A DNA stretch of 64,000 bases from Pirellula sp. (GCA_013822725.1 PNKX01000011.1:115914-179913); one strand, 5' to 3'; positions 25,340 to 33,458 are shown, counted from the stretch's first letter. The notes: generated by a model not told the origin, from the letters alone. Numbers and translations are program-made.

Positions 25340-26566
25340 TCACCACTCTTCCCGTACAATCGGCTTCGGCACGAGCCGCTGCGCCTCTTCAATGATGACG
25401 CAATGCTCCCGCCCTGCCGCCAACCGCGCGAGTTCCGCATCGCTCTCGATCGGCGTCATCCCGAGCGACTCCACGACCTCGCTCGGCAATTTGCTGCGCA
25501 AGTAAACCGGCCCCTCTTCGAGCGCCTTCGCCAGCACGAGCGCCGGATGGGCCTCGTTCGCTTCGTCGCGCGACAGCTCCCGCTGCACCTCGCCGAAGTC
25601 GACCGCCTCTCGCAACCGCTGCAACGGCCCCGTCGGTAGCGTGGTCAGCTCGCTGCAAACCGCGATCGCCCCGCTTGGCGCCACGACCAAACTCGCCGCC
25701 GCCACGGCCCGGGCCAAATTGTCCCACGTCTGCTCGCGCTCATCTCCCGCCACGGCGGCGATCACCAAATCCCCCTGCTCAGCCGCCGTCCGCTCCCAGA
25801 TCTCGCGCGTTAGTTCGCTGCCAACTCGCCGCACTTCATCCGGATCGCCCGCCCACACCGCCGCGACGCCCCCATGGGCGCCTGGCACGACGCTCACCGT
25901 CATCTGCACTCCCAGCAGCCACCCCGCCTCGTCCGCCTCGGCTCGCAATCGCTTCTGCACCTTCGGCGATTCGTTCCCCGACTCCAGCCGTACGCGGGCC
26001 GTCGTCTCGCGATTGGAAAACTGCGGGAACAGTCCGACAAACTTGCTCTCTTCGTGCTGCCCACCCTCGGGCAACCGCTGCGCCGACACCGGCAGCACGA
26101 GATCGGCCTCCGCGAGCGTCCGGTTCAGCCGCAGCGGTTCCTTCGCGGCATTCACTCCGACCATCGCGATCTTCTGCTCGTCGTCGGGATCGTGCAGTTC
26201 GAACTTCACCCCTTCGGCGTTCAGTGCCGCGAGGTCATTCTCCAGCGCCTCGCGCTCTTCGATCTTTTGCAGCGATACGATCGTGATCATCGCCGGCGGC
26301 ACGCCCGCTTCGAGCAGCGCCTCAACGGTCCCGCGCAGCACGCTGTTCGCATGCGGTACATCGCCCGCAAAAGCGATCGCCACGACGTCTCCCGGCGCCG
26401 TCGCCGCCAAGAGCGGGGGAAACCCCAGCGGCGCCGCCAGCGCAGCGCGTACCCCAGCCGCCGGATCGGCAAGCGTCGGATGCTCGTCGCTCTCCGCCGA
26501 CAGCAGCGTGTAATCCTCCAGCGGCAACTCACATTGCGCCGCCATCCCAAACCGAAAGGTCGCCAT
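25340..26566 (-). CDS. LarA-like (DUF2088) nickel-pincer racemase family protein
   Basis: 408 residues from ATG 26566. LarA proteins are lactate racemases or related 2-hydroxyacid racemases/epimerases using a nickel-pincer nucleotide. The N-terminal DUF2088 pattern is present: 'GDVVAIAFAGDVPHANSVLR' followed by 'LLEAGVPPAMITIVSLQ'. 'GGQHEESKFVGLFPQFSNRE' follows, and its His-Glu-x-x-Lys lies where the cofactor-bearing Lys and neighbouring His are expected. The C-terminal LarA domain runs from about residue 210. No lar cofactor-synthesis gene is nearby, so activity depends on distant genes. Its partner ygfZ starts 2 bp downstream. Confidence 0.75.
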   Translation of the reverse strand: MATFRFGMAAQCELPLEDYTLLSAESDEHPTLADPAAGVRAALAAPLGFPPLLAATAPGDVVAIAFAGDVPHANSVLRGTVEALLEAGVPPAMITIVSLQKIEEREALENDLAALNAEGVKFELHDPDDEQKIAMVGVNAAKEPLRLNRTLAEADLVLPVSAQRLPEGGQHEESKFVGLFPQFSNRETTARVRLESGNESPKVQKRLRAEADEAGWLLGVQMTVSVVPGAHGGVAAVWAGDPDEVRRVGSELTREIWERTAAEQGDLVIAAVAGDEREQTWDNLARAVAAASLVVAPSGAIAVCSELTTLPTGPLQRLREAVDFGEVQRELSRDEANEAHPALVLAKALEEGPVYLRSKLPSEVVESLGMTPIESDAELARLAAGREHCVIIEEAQRLVPKPIVREEW

Positions 26567-26649
26567 CAATTACCTGAATTAAAGCCCACGAATTAAGAAT
26601 GCCTAACTCTGCTCACTCACACCGGAGAACAACAAAGTCGTTCTTTTTG

Positions 26650-26824
26650 AACCGCCAAGGACGCCAAGAGCGCCAAGGAAATGCGGGGAGATTTACCGCG
26701 AAACACACGAAGCACACAAAAAATTAGCAAGCGTGGCAGCGCTCATTCTCTTCCTTTTGGTGTGCTTCGTGTGTTTCGTGGCAGAAAGCATTTCCCCTTG
26801 GCGTCCTTGGCGTCCTTGGCGGTT
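26650..26824. repeat. Nested double inverted-repeat element
   Basis: Outer arms are 26650-26684 ('AACCGCCAAGGACGCCAAGA...') and 26788-26824. Inner arms are 26696-26722 ('CGCGAAACACACGAAGCACA') and 26754-26782. Two repeat families are nested one within the other, in the 427-bp gap between the LarA-like gene and the lipoprotein gene. The rest of the gap shows nothing recognisable. Confidence 0.85.
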
Positions 26825-26993
26825 AGTCTTTGAACTCTGCAGTTACCCTCGCCGCCTACCCCGCGGGGTTTATGGCCCCACCGTCATTTGGTAGGTTGCC
26901 AAGTGACGACACGGACGTGCAACTCCCTGCCAATTATCAGTTTATCCCCTCCGCCGCCCAGTGGGCTCGCGGACCAATCTTCGAGACCCTGCC

Positions 26994-29525
26994 ATGGATG
27001 TCCCCGGCGTCTCCCGCCAACCGCTCCGCGGCTTAGCGCTTCCCTACGCCTGCGTTTTCGCCCTCGCGCTCGTCACCACGCTCGCTCTCCTACCCGGCTG
27101 CAGCAGTTCCAGCGCCCCCGCCGGCGACGACCCCGCCGAAGTCCGCGGCGCCGAAATCGCCGACAAAATGCTCGCCGCCTACCGCGACGCCCGCAGCTAC
27201 ACCGACAGCGCCACCTACGTCCAGTCGTACTCCTACCGCGGCGAAGGGGTCGAGCGCGAACTCCCCTTCTTCGAAATGTCGCTCGCCTACCAGCAGCCGA
27301 ACTTCATCCGCCTGCGCTTCGACGAAGCCCTCCGCACCGACGAGGGAACCGCCCGCGGCTTCGACATCGCCGCCAACGGCACGGTGATGCGTGCCTCCGC
27401 CGTCGAACTCCCCGGCCAACTTCTGGAAGCCAAAGCCCCCGCCGCAATCACGATCGAAAACTTCCTCCCTGATCCGCTCATCCGCGAAGTCTTCAATAAC
27501 CGCTCCGTCGGCGACGTCTTCCCTCAACTCGCGATGCTGCTCAACGATGACGAAGAAACGCTCGTCTTCCCCGAGGACGAAGCCCCGCGGCTTCTCGACG
27601 AACAGATGCTCGGCGACCGCAACTGCTACCGCGTCGCCACGACGAGCCCTAAAGGCAAACGCATTTTCTGGATCGACGCCAGCAGCTACATCCTCCGCCG
27701 CATGGAGCTCCCCATCGAGGGCGACCGCCGGCAGTTCGATCCCGAGAACCAGTACACCAATCTCGCCGTCTGGATCGACTTCAAGGATCCGACGTTCAAC
27801 GCCAAGATCGACGAGGAAACCTTCGTCAAGGATCTCGCCGCAGGCGACCAACTCGTCCGTCGCCTCATCCCCGCCCCGCCGGCCGCCCCCTCCGAGCGAC
27901 TCGGCGAAGCACTCACCGAGTTCAAGTTCGAAACCCTCGACGGCAAACCCGTCGTACCCGACGACCTCAAAGGCAAAACGGTCTTTCTCGACTTCTGGCA
28001 AGTCGACTGCGCCCCCTGCAAGGCCCACACGCCCGATCTCGAAAAGGTCTACCAACAACTCAAGGACAACGACAAATTCGCCTTCTACGCGGTGAGCGTC
28101 GACGGCGTGAACCGCGTCCCGAACGAAATCGCCGACCGCACGCTGAAAAACTGGGGCGGCACGTTCCCGATCCTCCGCGATCCCGATTTCACGGCCGAAA
28201 AGCTGCAAGTCACCGGCACGCCGACGCTGATGCTCCTGGGCCCCGACGGCCGGCTCCAATACCTCCACATTCGCCAGCATCGCGAACCTAAGCAACTCGC
28301 CGAGTTGATCCAAAAAGTCGTCGATGGCGCCGACCTCGCCGACGAAGCTCGCGCCGAGCACGAGCAGCTCATCAAGAAGTACGAGTCAGACCTCGCAGCC
28401 GCTGCAGGCAGCGGCGACGTTCTCCAAATCAATGTCGCCCGTCCTGAATTCGGCGAGCGTGCTCTCCCCGCAAAGGTCGCCGTCAGCAAGCTCTGGCAAG
28501 CGAAGCCCGAGGAAATCAAAGCCCCCGGCAACTTCCTGATCATCGCTGGTGACGCCGCCGACGCCTCCGCTCCGCCCCGCATCCTCACCCTCGACGGCGG
28601 CCAGGCGATTGTCGAGTTCGACCCCGCCGGCAACGTCGTCGCCCGCCACGAGATCCCCGCCAACGACGCCGTCGCCGGCGGCTTCCTCCGCACCGCCGTC
28701 GATAAGGCGGGTCACCGTCTCATCGCCGCCAGCGGGGTCGGTTGGCAGCAGCTGCATCTGTTCGATCACGACTGGAAGCCGACGCTCGCCTTCCCGAAAG
28801 ACAAGAACCCTGGCATTGCCGACGTGCAGCTCGCGGCGCTAACGCCCGACGGCGAGCCGCAGCTCTACGTTGGCTACTGGGGCGGCGTCGGCGTCCAAGG
28901 GGTCGGCCTCGACGGCAAACGCCGCTGGGCCATCCGCTCCTTCAACCAAGTGGTGCAGCTCACCGTCGCCCCAGCCGACTTGCCCAACTCAGCCGACCCA
29001 AGCGCCCAAACGCTCTGGGGCACCAGCGACCGCGGCACCATCTTCGTCCTCGGCCCCGACGGCAAACCGCAGCCTGAAATCGTCGTCGGCCTCCGCGAGA
29101 TCATGCACCTCGCCATCCGCTCCGAGGCGATCGAGGACGCCGCCCGATGCGCCGGCCTCGCCGTCGAAACCGTCGGCCACTACGACGTCGTCGGCTTCGA
29201 CCCCGACGGCGAAGTCCGCTGGCAGTACGAACTCCCGGCCGGCGAATACGCCCAACAAGTCGAGCGCATCCAACCGGTCAACCTCCCCGGCCACGGCCCC
29301 GCCTGGATGATCGCCGCCCCCAACGGCTCGATCATCTGGCTCGACCCGCAGGGCCAACTAATCGACCAATTCCGCTACGCCCAGCCCCTCACCGGCCTCT
29401 CCCTGACAAACACGCCCGAGGGTGCAATACTGTTGGTCTCCACGCCCGAGAGCCTGACAGCTTGGGAATTCGGAGATTCAACCGCCAAGGACGCCAAGAG
29501 CGCCAAGGAAGAGCAACAGCAGTAG
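26994..29525 (+). CDS. Large lipoprotein with central TlpA-like thioredoxin domain and C-terminal beta-propeller-like region
   Basis: 843 residues from ATG 26994. A signal sequence ends in the lipobox 'LLPGCSSSS' (Cys about residue 37), so it is probably anchored to a membrane outside the cytoplasm. Residues 40-300 resemble LolA/DUF2092-type lipid-binding beta sheets ('ADKMLAAYRDARSYTD', 'FWIDASSYILRRMELP'). Residues 310-450 are a TlpA/ResA-like domain with 'FLDFWQVDCAPCKAHTPDLE' (CAPC redox site) and 'VTGTPTLMLLGPDG'. Residues 480-830 contain propeller-like strands ('GYWGGVGVQGVGLDGK', 'DPDGEVRWQYELP'). The last residues, 'STAKDAKSAKEE', are encoded by a dispersed DNA repeat. Confidence 0.85.
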   Translation: MDVPGVSRQPLRGLALPYACVFALALVTTLALLPGCSSSSAPAGDDPAEVRGAEIADKMLAAYRDARSYTDSATYVQSYSYRGEGVERELPFFEMSLAYQQPNFIRLRFDEALRTDEGTARGFDIAANGTVMRASAVELPGQLLEAKAPAAITIENFLPDPLIREVFNNRSVGDVFPQLAMLLNDDEETLVFPEDEAPRLLDEQMLGDRNCYRVATTSPKGKRIFWIDASSYILRRMELPIEGDRRQFDPENQYTNLAVWIDFKDPTFNAKIDEETFVKDLAAGDQLVRRLIPAPPAAPSERLGEALTEFKFETLDGKPVVPDDLKGKTVFLDFWQVDCAPCKAHTPDLEKVYQQLKDNDKFAFYAVSVDGVNRVPNEIADRTLKNWGGTFPILRDPDFTAEKLQVTGTPTLMLLGPDGRLQYLHIRQHREPKQLAELIQKVVDGADLADEARAEHEQLIKKYESDLAAAAGSGDVLQINVARPEFGERALPAKVAVSKLWQAKPEEIKAPGNFLIIAGDAADASAPPRILTLDGGQAIVEFDPAGNVVARHEIPANDAVAGGFLRTAVDKAGHRLIAASGVGWQQLHLFDHDWKPTLAFPKDKNPGIADVQLAALTPDGEPQLYVGYWGGVGVQGVGLDGKRRWAIRSFNQVVQLTVAPADLPNSADPSAQTLWGTSDRGTIFVLGPDGKPQPEIVVGLREIMHLAIRSEAIEDAARCAGLAVETVGHYDVVGFDPDGEVRWQYELPAGEYAQQVERIQPVNLPGHGPAWMIAAPNGSIIWLDPQGQLIDQFRYAQPLTGLSLTNTPEGAILLVSTPESLTAWEFGDSTAKDAKSAKEEQQQ
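29480..29510. repeat. 31-bp repeat arm inside the lipoprotein 3' end
   Basis: Identical over 31 bp to 26650-26680 ('AACCGCCAAGGACGCCAAGA...'). Here it is translated as 'TAKDAKSAKE'. Inverted partners follow the next gene, at 29933-29954 and 30002-30030. Confidence 0.85.
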
Positions 29526-29537
29526 GGTTGCCTATCA

Positions 29538-29927
29538 ATGACCGAACCAGATCCGGCCGTCGATGCCTTGGCTAAAACGGCGATCGGCGCAGCGATCGAA
29601 GTTCACTCATTGCTTGGTGCGGGTTTCTTGGAGTCTGTTTACGAGCAGGCGTTGGCGGTTGAGTTTGGGCTGCGCGGCGTTCCTTTCCAACGTCAACACC
29701 CAATCGCTCTCACCTATAAAAGCGAGCTGGTTGGCGAAGCGAGATTAGATTTCCTAATTGGCGGCAAACTAGTCATCGAACTAAAAGCCGTTGATGCCAT
29801 CCATCCGATCCACCACGCCCAAGTACTGAACTACCTAAAAGCGACTGGCCTCCAGCTCGGCCTCCTGATGAATTTCAACGTCGAACAAATGAAGGACGGC
29901 ATTAAACGCATCGTATTGACGCGTTGA
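29538..29927 (+). CDS. GxxExxY protein (PD-(D/E)XK nuclease-like fold)
   Basis: 129 residues. The family motif is present as 'GAGFLESVYEQAL' (Gly29, Glu32, Tyr35). It is followed by 'EARLDFLIGGKLVIELKAVD', where Asp71 and Glu81-x-Lys83 give the core of a PD-(D/E)XK nuclease fold. Then come 'HHAQVLNYLKATGLQLGLLM' and 'NFNVEQMKDGIKRIVL', as in the family. The function of GxxExxY proteins is not established. The gene starts 12 bp after the lipoprotein stop. It lies between inverted copies of one dispersed repeat (29480-29510 and 29933-29954), so gene plus arms look like a discrete unit. Confidence 0.88.
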   Translation: MTEPDPAVDALAKTAIGAAIEVHSLLGAGFLESVYEQALAVEFGLRGVPFQRQHPIALTYKSELVGEARLDFLIGGKLVIELKAVDAIHPIHHAQVLNYLKATGLQLGLLMNFNVEQMKDGIKRIVLTR

Positions 29928-29932
29928 CCTTC

Positions 29933-30030
29933 TTCCTTGGCGTCCTTGGCGGTTCAGTCTTCCAAAACTAAAACAAACCTCCCACCTACATACAGACCTC
30001 CCCTTGGCGTCCTTGGCGTCCTTGGCGGTT
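29933..30030. repeat. Two inverted repeat arms after the GxxExxY gene
   Basis: 29933-29954 ('TTCCTTGGCGTCCTTGGCGG' plus TT) and 30002-30030 ('CCTTGGCGTCCTTGGCGTCC...') are reverse complements of the arm at 29480. They fill the gap to pgk. Confidence 0.8.
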
Positions 30031-30059
30031 CAAAAATGAATTTCTAGGAACCACGACCA

Positions 30060-31445
30060 ATGCCCACCACCACCGAAAAAGTCCAAGCCGTCATCACCAC
30101 GCTCCTTGCCGGACGCGAAGCGAACCCCTCGCTGGAGCTGGTCGACTACCTCAACGCCATCCCCCGCCTTGATTCGCTCGCCAGCGTCCCCAGCGGCACG
30201 CCGGTCCTCATCCGCGGCGACGTCGACGCGAAGCCCGGCGCCACAATTGGCGAAGGCGATATCCGCCTGCGCTCGATGGTTGACACGCTGAAGTACGGCA
30301 TCGAGCGCGGCTGGAAGCAAATCATCTTCGGCCACATCGGCCGCGAGCCCGAAAAGTCGCTCAACAAGGTCGCCGCCCGCTTGAGCGAAATCATCGGCCA
30401 ACCCGTCGAACTCATCACCGACTGGTTCGACGCGACGACCGGCGCGATCCCCGACGCCGTCAAAGCAAAGATCGACGCCGCGAAGCCCGGCAGCGTGCTG
30501 ATGCTCGAAAACACCCGCCGCTACGACATCGAGCGCGTCCTCTGGAAGGCGAAGCCCGCCGACGCCGCGAAGCTGGCTGAGCCGCTCGCCAAGTTCTCCA
30601 ACGAACTTGCCGCGAAGGTCGCCAAGATTTACATCAACGAGGCTTTATCGGCCGGCAGCCTCGACGCCAGCTCGACGATCGTCCCCGCCGCGATGGACAA
30701 GGTCGCCCTCGGCAAATACGTCGCCGGCGAGTTCGACGGCCCGATGCGGCAATGCCTCAAGACCCAGCTGGTCGTCTTCAGCGGTCTGAAGATCGACAAG
30801 CTCGACGACCTCGAAGCGATGATCGGCCGCGGCACAATCCGCACCGTCTTCGCCGCCGGCTCGCTCGCCATGGCCCTCCGCAAGGCGATCGGTGAACTCG
30901 ACGGCAAAGAAGTCTGCATCGGCGCCGCTGAAGAAGCCTCGCACGCCGACAAACCTTACTTCATCCCCCGTGATCGCGTCGAGCAAGCCAAGAAGATGGT
31001 CAGCGACGGCCGCGCGAAGGGGATCGAATTCATCGTCCCCGTCGACTCGGTGATCGAAGATGGCACGACCGTCGACGCGTTGAAGCCCGGCCAACAGCAA
31101 TTCGACATCGGCCCGAAGAGCAGCAAGCTCTTCGAAGAAAAGATCGGCGCGTTCTGCGCATCGGCTCCCAAAGGCGCCGTCGCCTTCCACAACGGCGTCT
31201 TTGGCATGTTCGAAGACCCGCGGTTTGAAGCCGGCACGAAGAACTTCATCCCGCAGCTCAAGCGGATGAAGGACGCCGGCGTCGAGGTCTACATCGGCGG
31301 TGGCGAAGGGGGCACCTCCCTCGAACGCTACGGCAAGCCCGACTGGGTCACCCACACCTTCACCGCCGGCGGCACCGTGCTGAACGCCCTCGGCCGCGAA
31401 CCGGTGCCGTACCTGGTCACCCTCCGCGAAGCCGCGAAGAAGTAA
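30060..31445 (+). CDS. pgk: Divergent phosphoglycerate kinase
   Basis: 461 residues, longer than the usual 390-400. PGK makes ATP from 1,3-bisphosphoglycerate in glycolysis. The two-domain order is kept: 'PVLIRGDVDAKPG' (canonical form RVDFNVP), 'QIIFGHIGREPEKSL' (canonical SHLGRP), 'VLMLENTRRYDIE' (LLLENVRF), 'VVFSGLKIDKLDDLEAMI' and 'VAFHNGVFGMFEDPRF' (canonical WNGPMGVFE). The C-terminus has 'IGGGEGGTSLERYGKPDW' and 'FTAGGTVLNALGREPVPYL', where the usual order is GGGDS then STGGGASLE. Substitutions in the substrate loops make it a diverged branch; whether another canonical pgk exists elsewhere is unknown. A hairpin terminator follows. Confidence 0.82.
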   Translation: MPTTTEKVQAVITTLLAGREANPSLELVDYLNAIPRLDSLASVPSGTPVLIRGDVDAKPGATIGEGDIRLRSMVDTLKYGIERGWKQIIFGHIGREPEKSLNKVAARLSEIIGQPVELITDWFDATTGAIPDAVKAKIDAAKPGSVLMLENTRRYDIERVLWKAKPADAAKLAEPLAKFSNELAAKVAKIYINEALSAGSLDASSTIVPAAMDKVALGKYVAGEFDGPMRQCLKTQLVVFSGLKIDKLDDLEAMIGRGTIRTVFAAGSLAMALRKAIGELDGKEVCIGAAEEASHADKPYFIPRDRVEQAKKMVSDGRAKGIEFIVPVDSVIEDGTTVDALKPGQQQFDIGPKSSKLFEEKIGAFCASAPKGAVAFHNGVFGMFEDPRFEAGTKNFIPQLKRMKDAGVEVYIGGGEGGTSLERYGKPDWVTHTFTAGGTVLNALGREPVPYLVTLREAAKK

Positions 31446-31454
31446 CACCGCTGG

Positions 31455-31483
31455 TAGCCGCGGGTCAACGACCCGCCGGAGCG
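31455..31483. repeat. Family E palindrome, extragenic copy
   Basis: 'TAGCCGCGGGTCAACGACCC' followed by GCCGGAGCG, 10 bp after pgk. It is the partner of the copy inside the phosphohexomutase gene. Confidence 0.75.
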
Positions 31484-31507
31484 GGAATAAGAGAAGAAGT
31501 TAACCAC

Positions 31508-31547
31508 CAAGGGCCTCAGCAACACATTGCTGAGGCCCTTACTTTTT
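31508..31547 (+). terminator. Rho-independent terminator after pgk
   Basis: Stem 'AAGGGCCTCAGCAA' / 'TTGCTGAGGCCCTT' with loop CACA, followed by ACTTTTTG. The rest of the 303-bp gap up to 31748 contains the family E palindrome and otherwise nothing recognisable. Confidence 0.85.
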
Positions 31548-31748
31548 GCGTCATGCGCCGCCCAGAATGCGCCGGTCCTGCCATTTGCGCACCACACCAG
31601 TTCTAGTGCGCACCGAATTCACACCGGCTTCACCCTCTCTTCATATCGACGCCTCACAATCTGCCAGCACTTCGATCGTGGTTCTCTCGCGGCCAGCCAA
31701 CATTCGGCAGCCTCGCCCCGATCGGCCAGCGTTGAAAGGCAGTTGTCC

Positions 31749-32933
31749 ATGTCGTCGAGCCCCTCGACCGCCTCTCTCACTCGCGACGCCGCTCCCAGCC
31801 GTCGCTCCGCATTCACGCTCGTGGAACTCCTCGTCGTGATCGCCATCATCGGCGTCCTCGTCGCCCTGCTCCTCCCCGCAGTGCAGGCGGCCCGCGAAGC
31901 CGCCCGTCGCGCGCAGTGCACCAACAACATGAAACAACTCGGCCTCGGCGCCCTCAACTACGAGTCATCACGCAAGCAACTCCCTCCCAGTGGCCAATGC
32001 GATTCCACCGGCGGCGCTTCGACGACCTATATGATCCACTCGGTCGCCACCGTCATCCTCCCGTACATCGAACAAGCGCCAGTCTATGCCATGTTCGATC
32101 ACAGCGCTGACCCGAGAATCGTCTACTCGGCCACACTCAGCGGCGATGCGCTGACCACCTCCACCGGCTGCAAACTGCACCCCACGGCCAAAGGTCGCAA
32201 CTACGACGATCCGGCTCATCCGTCAGGCCAGGTGGCCGCCAAAACAAAGATCGAAGCCTTTATCTGCCCCTCGACTCCTGTCCCCAACGAAGCTCGCGAT
32301 CCGATTCACGGCTACGGCGGCATCGACTACATGATCGTCGCCCTGTCCGACGTCGATAGCCGCGTCGGCTCAGCCACCTATGGCATGCGGACGCAACCGA
32401 GCGGTTCTCCGGAGTGGCTGAGCCAGGTCGTCGCCCCGATGCTCAATTGCGAGGGAGCCGGCATGGAGCGTGTCATCGACGGCTCCAGCAACACGATCAT
32501 GTGGATCGAAGACGCCGGCCGCTCGCATCCCGACGTCTCTCTCTACGGCGCGTACTCGTCCCGCTTTACGCCCGTGTCTGGCGCCGCCGATCCGATCAAT
32601 ATGGAAAGCGGCGGCAATGGTCGGCGCGTCTTCGCTTGGGCCGACGCCGACGCCGCCGGCAACGGCTTTTCAGGCCCCCACAAAGCCATCGCCCCCGGCT
32701 CGCGTGCGGCCAAGCTCAACAATCACTCCACGCCCGAAGGCGGTCCCGCCGAATGCCTCTGGCAGAACAACAATTGTGGTCCAAACGACGAACCGTTTTC
32801 GTTCCACTCCGGCGGCCTGAACGCCACGATGGGCGACGGCTCGGTTCGATTCATGGCCGACAGCATGGACGGCGTCGCCATCAAGTGGCTGGTCGGCGCC
32901 GACGACGGCCAGACCAACGAAGGAACTCTCTAA
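31749..32933 (+). CDS. DUF1559 prepilin-like exported protein
   Basis: 394 residues from ATG 31749; the open frame further upstream lacks coding character. It has a type IV-pilin-like leader: 'RRSAFTLVELLVVIAIIGVL', then 'LPAVQAAREAARRAQCTNNM', with the 'FTLVE' processing site. It continues into the planctomycete-specific DUF1559 (SBP_bac_10-like) domain with 'LPYIEQAPVYAMFD', 'IEAFICPSTPVPNEARD', 'GSSNTIMWIEDAGR' and the C-terminal 'NATMGDGSVRFMADSMDG'. These proteins are abundant in planctomycetes and thought to form pseudopilus-like surface or periplasmic structures. The small lipoprotein gene that follows is a usual companion. Confidence 0.93.
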   Translation: MSSSPSTASLTRDAAPSRRSAFTLVELLVVIAIIGVLVALLLPAVQAAREAARRAQCTNNMKQLGLGALNYESSRKQLPPSGQCDSTGGASTTYMIHSVATVILPYIEQAPVYAMFDHSADPRIVYSATLSGDALTTSTGCKLHPTAKGRNYDDPAHPSGQVAAKTKIEAFICPSTPVPNEARDPIHGYGGIDYMIVALSDVDSRVGSATYGMRTQPSGSPEWLSQVVAPMLNCEGAGMERVIDGSSNTIMWIEDAGRSHPDVSLYGAYSSRFTPVSGAADPINMESGGNGRRVFAWADADAAGNGFSGPHKAIAPGSRAAKLNNHSTPEGGPAECLWQNNNCGPNDEPFSFHSGGLNATMGDGSVRFMADSMDGVAIKWLVGADDGQTNEGTL

Positions 32934-32950
32934 AACGAGTCTCCCCAATG

Positions 32951-33037
32951 CAGCCCCTGGCTCCGCCAGGGGGTCGGCCACCACACCGGTCGGCATCGTC
33001 CCAAGTAACGCTACCCCCCGGCGGAGCCGGGGGCTTA
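32951..33037. repeat. Family B palindrome pair (inverted)
   Basis: 'CAGCCCCTGGCTCCGCCAGG' at 32951 and 'CCGGCGGAGCCGGGGGCTTA' ending at 33037 face each other between the DUF1559 gene and the lipoprotein gene. The layout is the same as at 4757-4843. Confidence 0.75.
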
Positions 33038-33084
33038 AACACGACATTCGTTTTCCATTCTCCTTCGAATCAGGAATGGCTCAG

Positions 33085-33453
33085 ATGAAACTGTTCGCAC
33101 TCACATTGGCTGTCTTCACGCTGTCCGTCAGCGGCTGCTCGCAGCCGACGCGGCTCAACGAAGCGCCGATGAGCGTCAACGGAAAGGTCTCGCAAGGCGG
33201 ACAGCCCCTCGGCGACGTCCAGGTCTCTTTCCAACCCCTTGAGCAAGGTCACCCCGTCAGCCTTACCGTTAATGCCGATGGAACATTCCAGGGGGAGCTG
33301 ATTCCGGGCAACTACGCCTACTTCGTCGCGAAGTCGGCCACCCCGAAATCAGAGGCGGCCATCAAGAAAATCGATCCCAAGTATCTCGAAGCCAACCTGA
33401 CGCGATCAATCGACGTGCAGCCCGGCCAGGAACTCGCCATCGCGCTCGACTGA
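33085..33453 (+). CDS. Small lipoprotein with carboxypeptidase-regulatory-like beta domain
   Basis: 122 residues from ATG 33085, chosen over ATG 33076 because AGGA at 33072 is well spaced only for the later start. The signal 'MKLFALTLAVFTLSVSGCSQ' ends in a lipobox Cys. The rest is one immunoglobulin-like beta domain: 'VNGKVSQGGQPLGDVQVSFQ', 'SLTVNADGTFQGELIPGNYA', 'SIDVQPGQELAIALD', as in transthyretin-like or carboxypeptidase-regulatory domains. Such genes commonly follow DUF1559 genes in planctomycetes, probably as a cognate envelope partner. Confidence 0.85.
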   Translation: MKLFALTLAVFTLSVSGCSQPTRLNEAPMSVNGKVSQGGQPLGDVQVSFQPLEQGHPVSLTVNADGTFQGELIPGNYAYFVAKSATPKSEAAIKKIDPKYLEANLTRSIDVQPGQELAIALD

Positions 33454-33458
33454 TTCAA

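Noticed and set aside
27090..28361. A 423-codon minus-strand open frame
   Set aside because: It is antisense to the thioredoxin-domain lipoprotein; composition is the mirror of a GC-rich gene and no motif is present.
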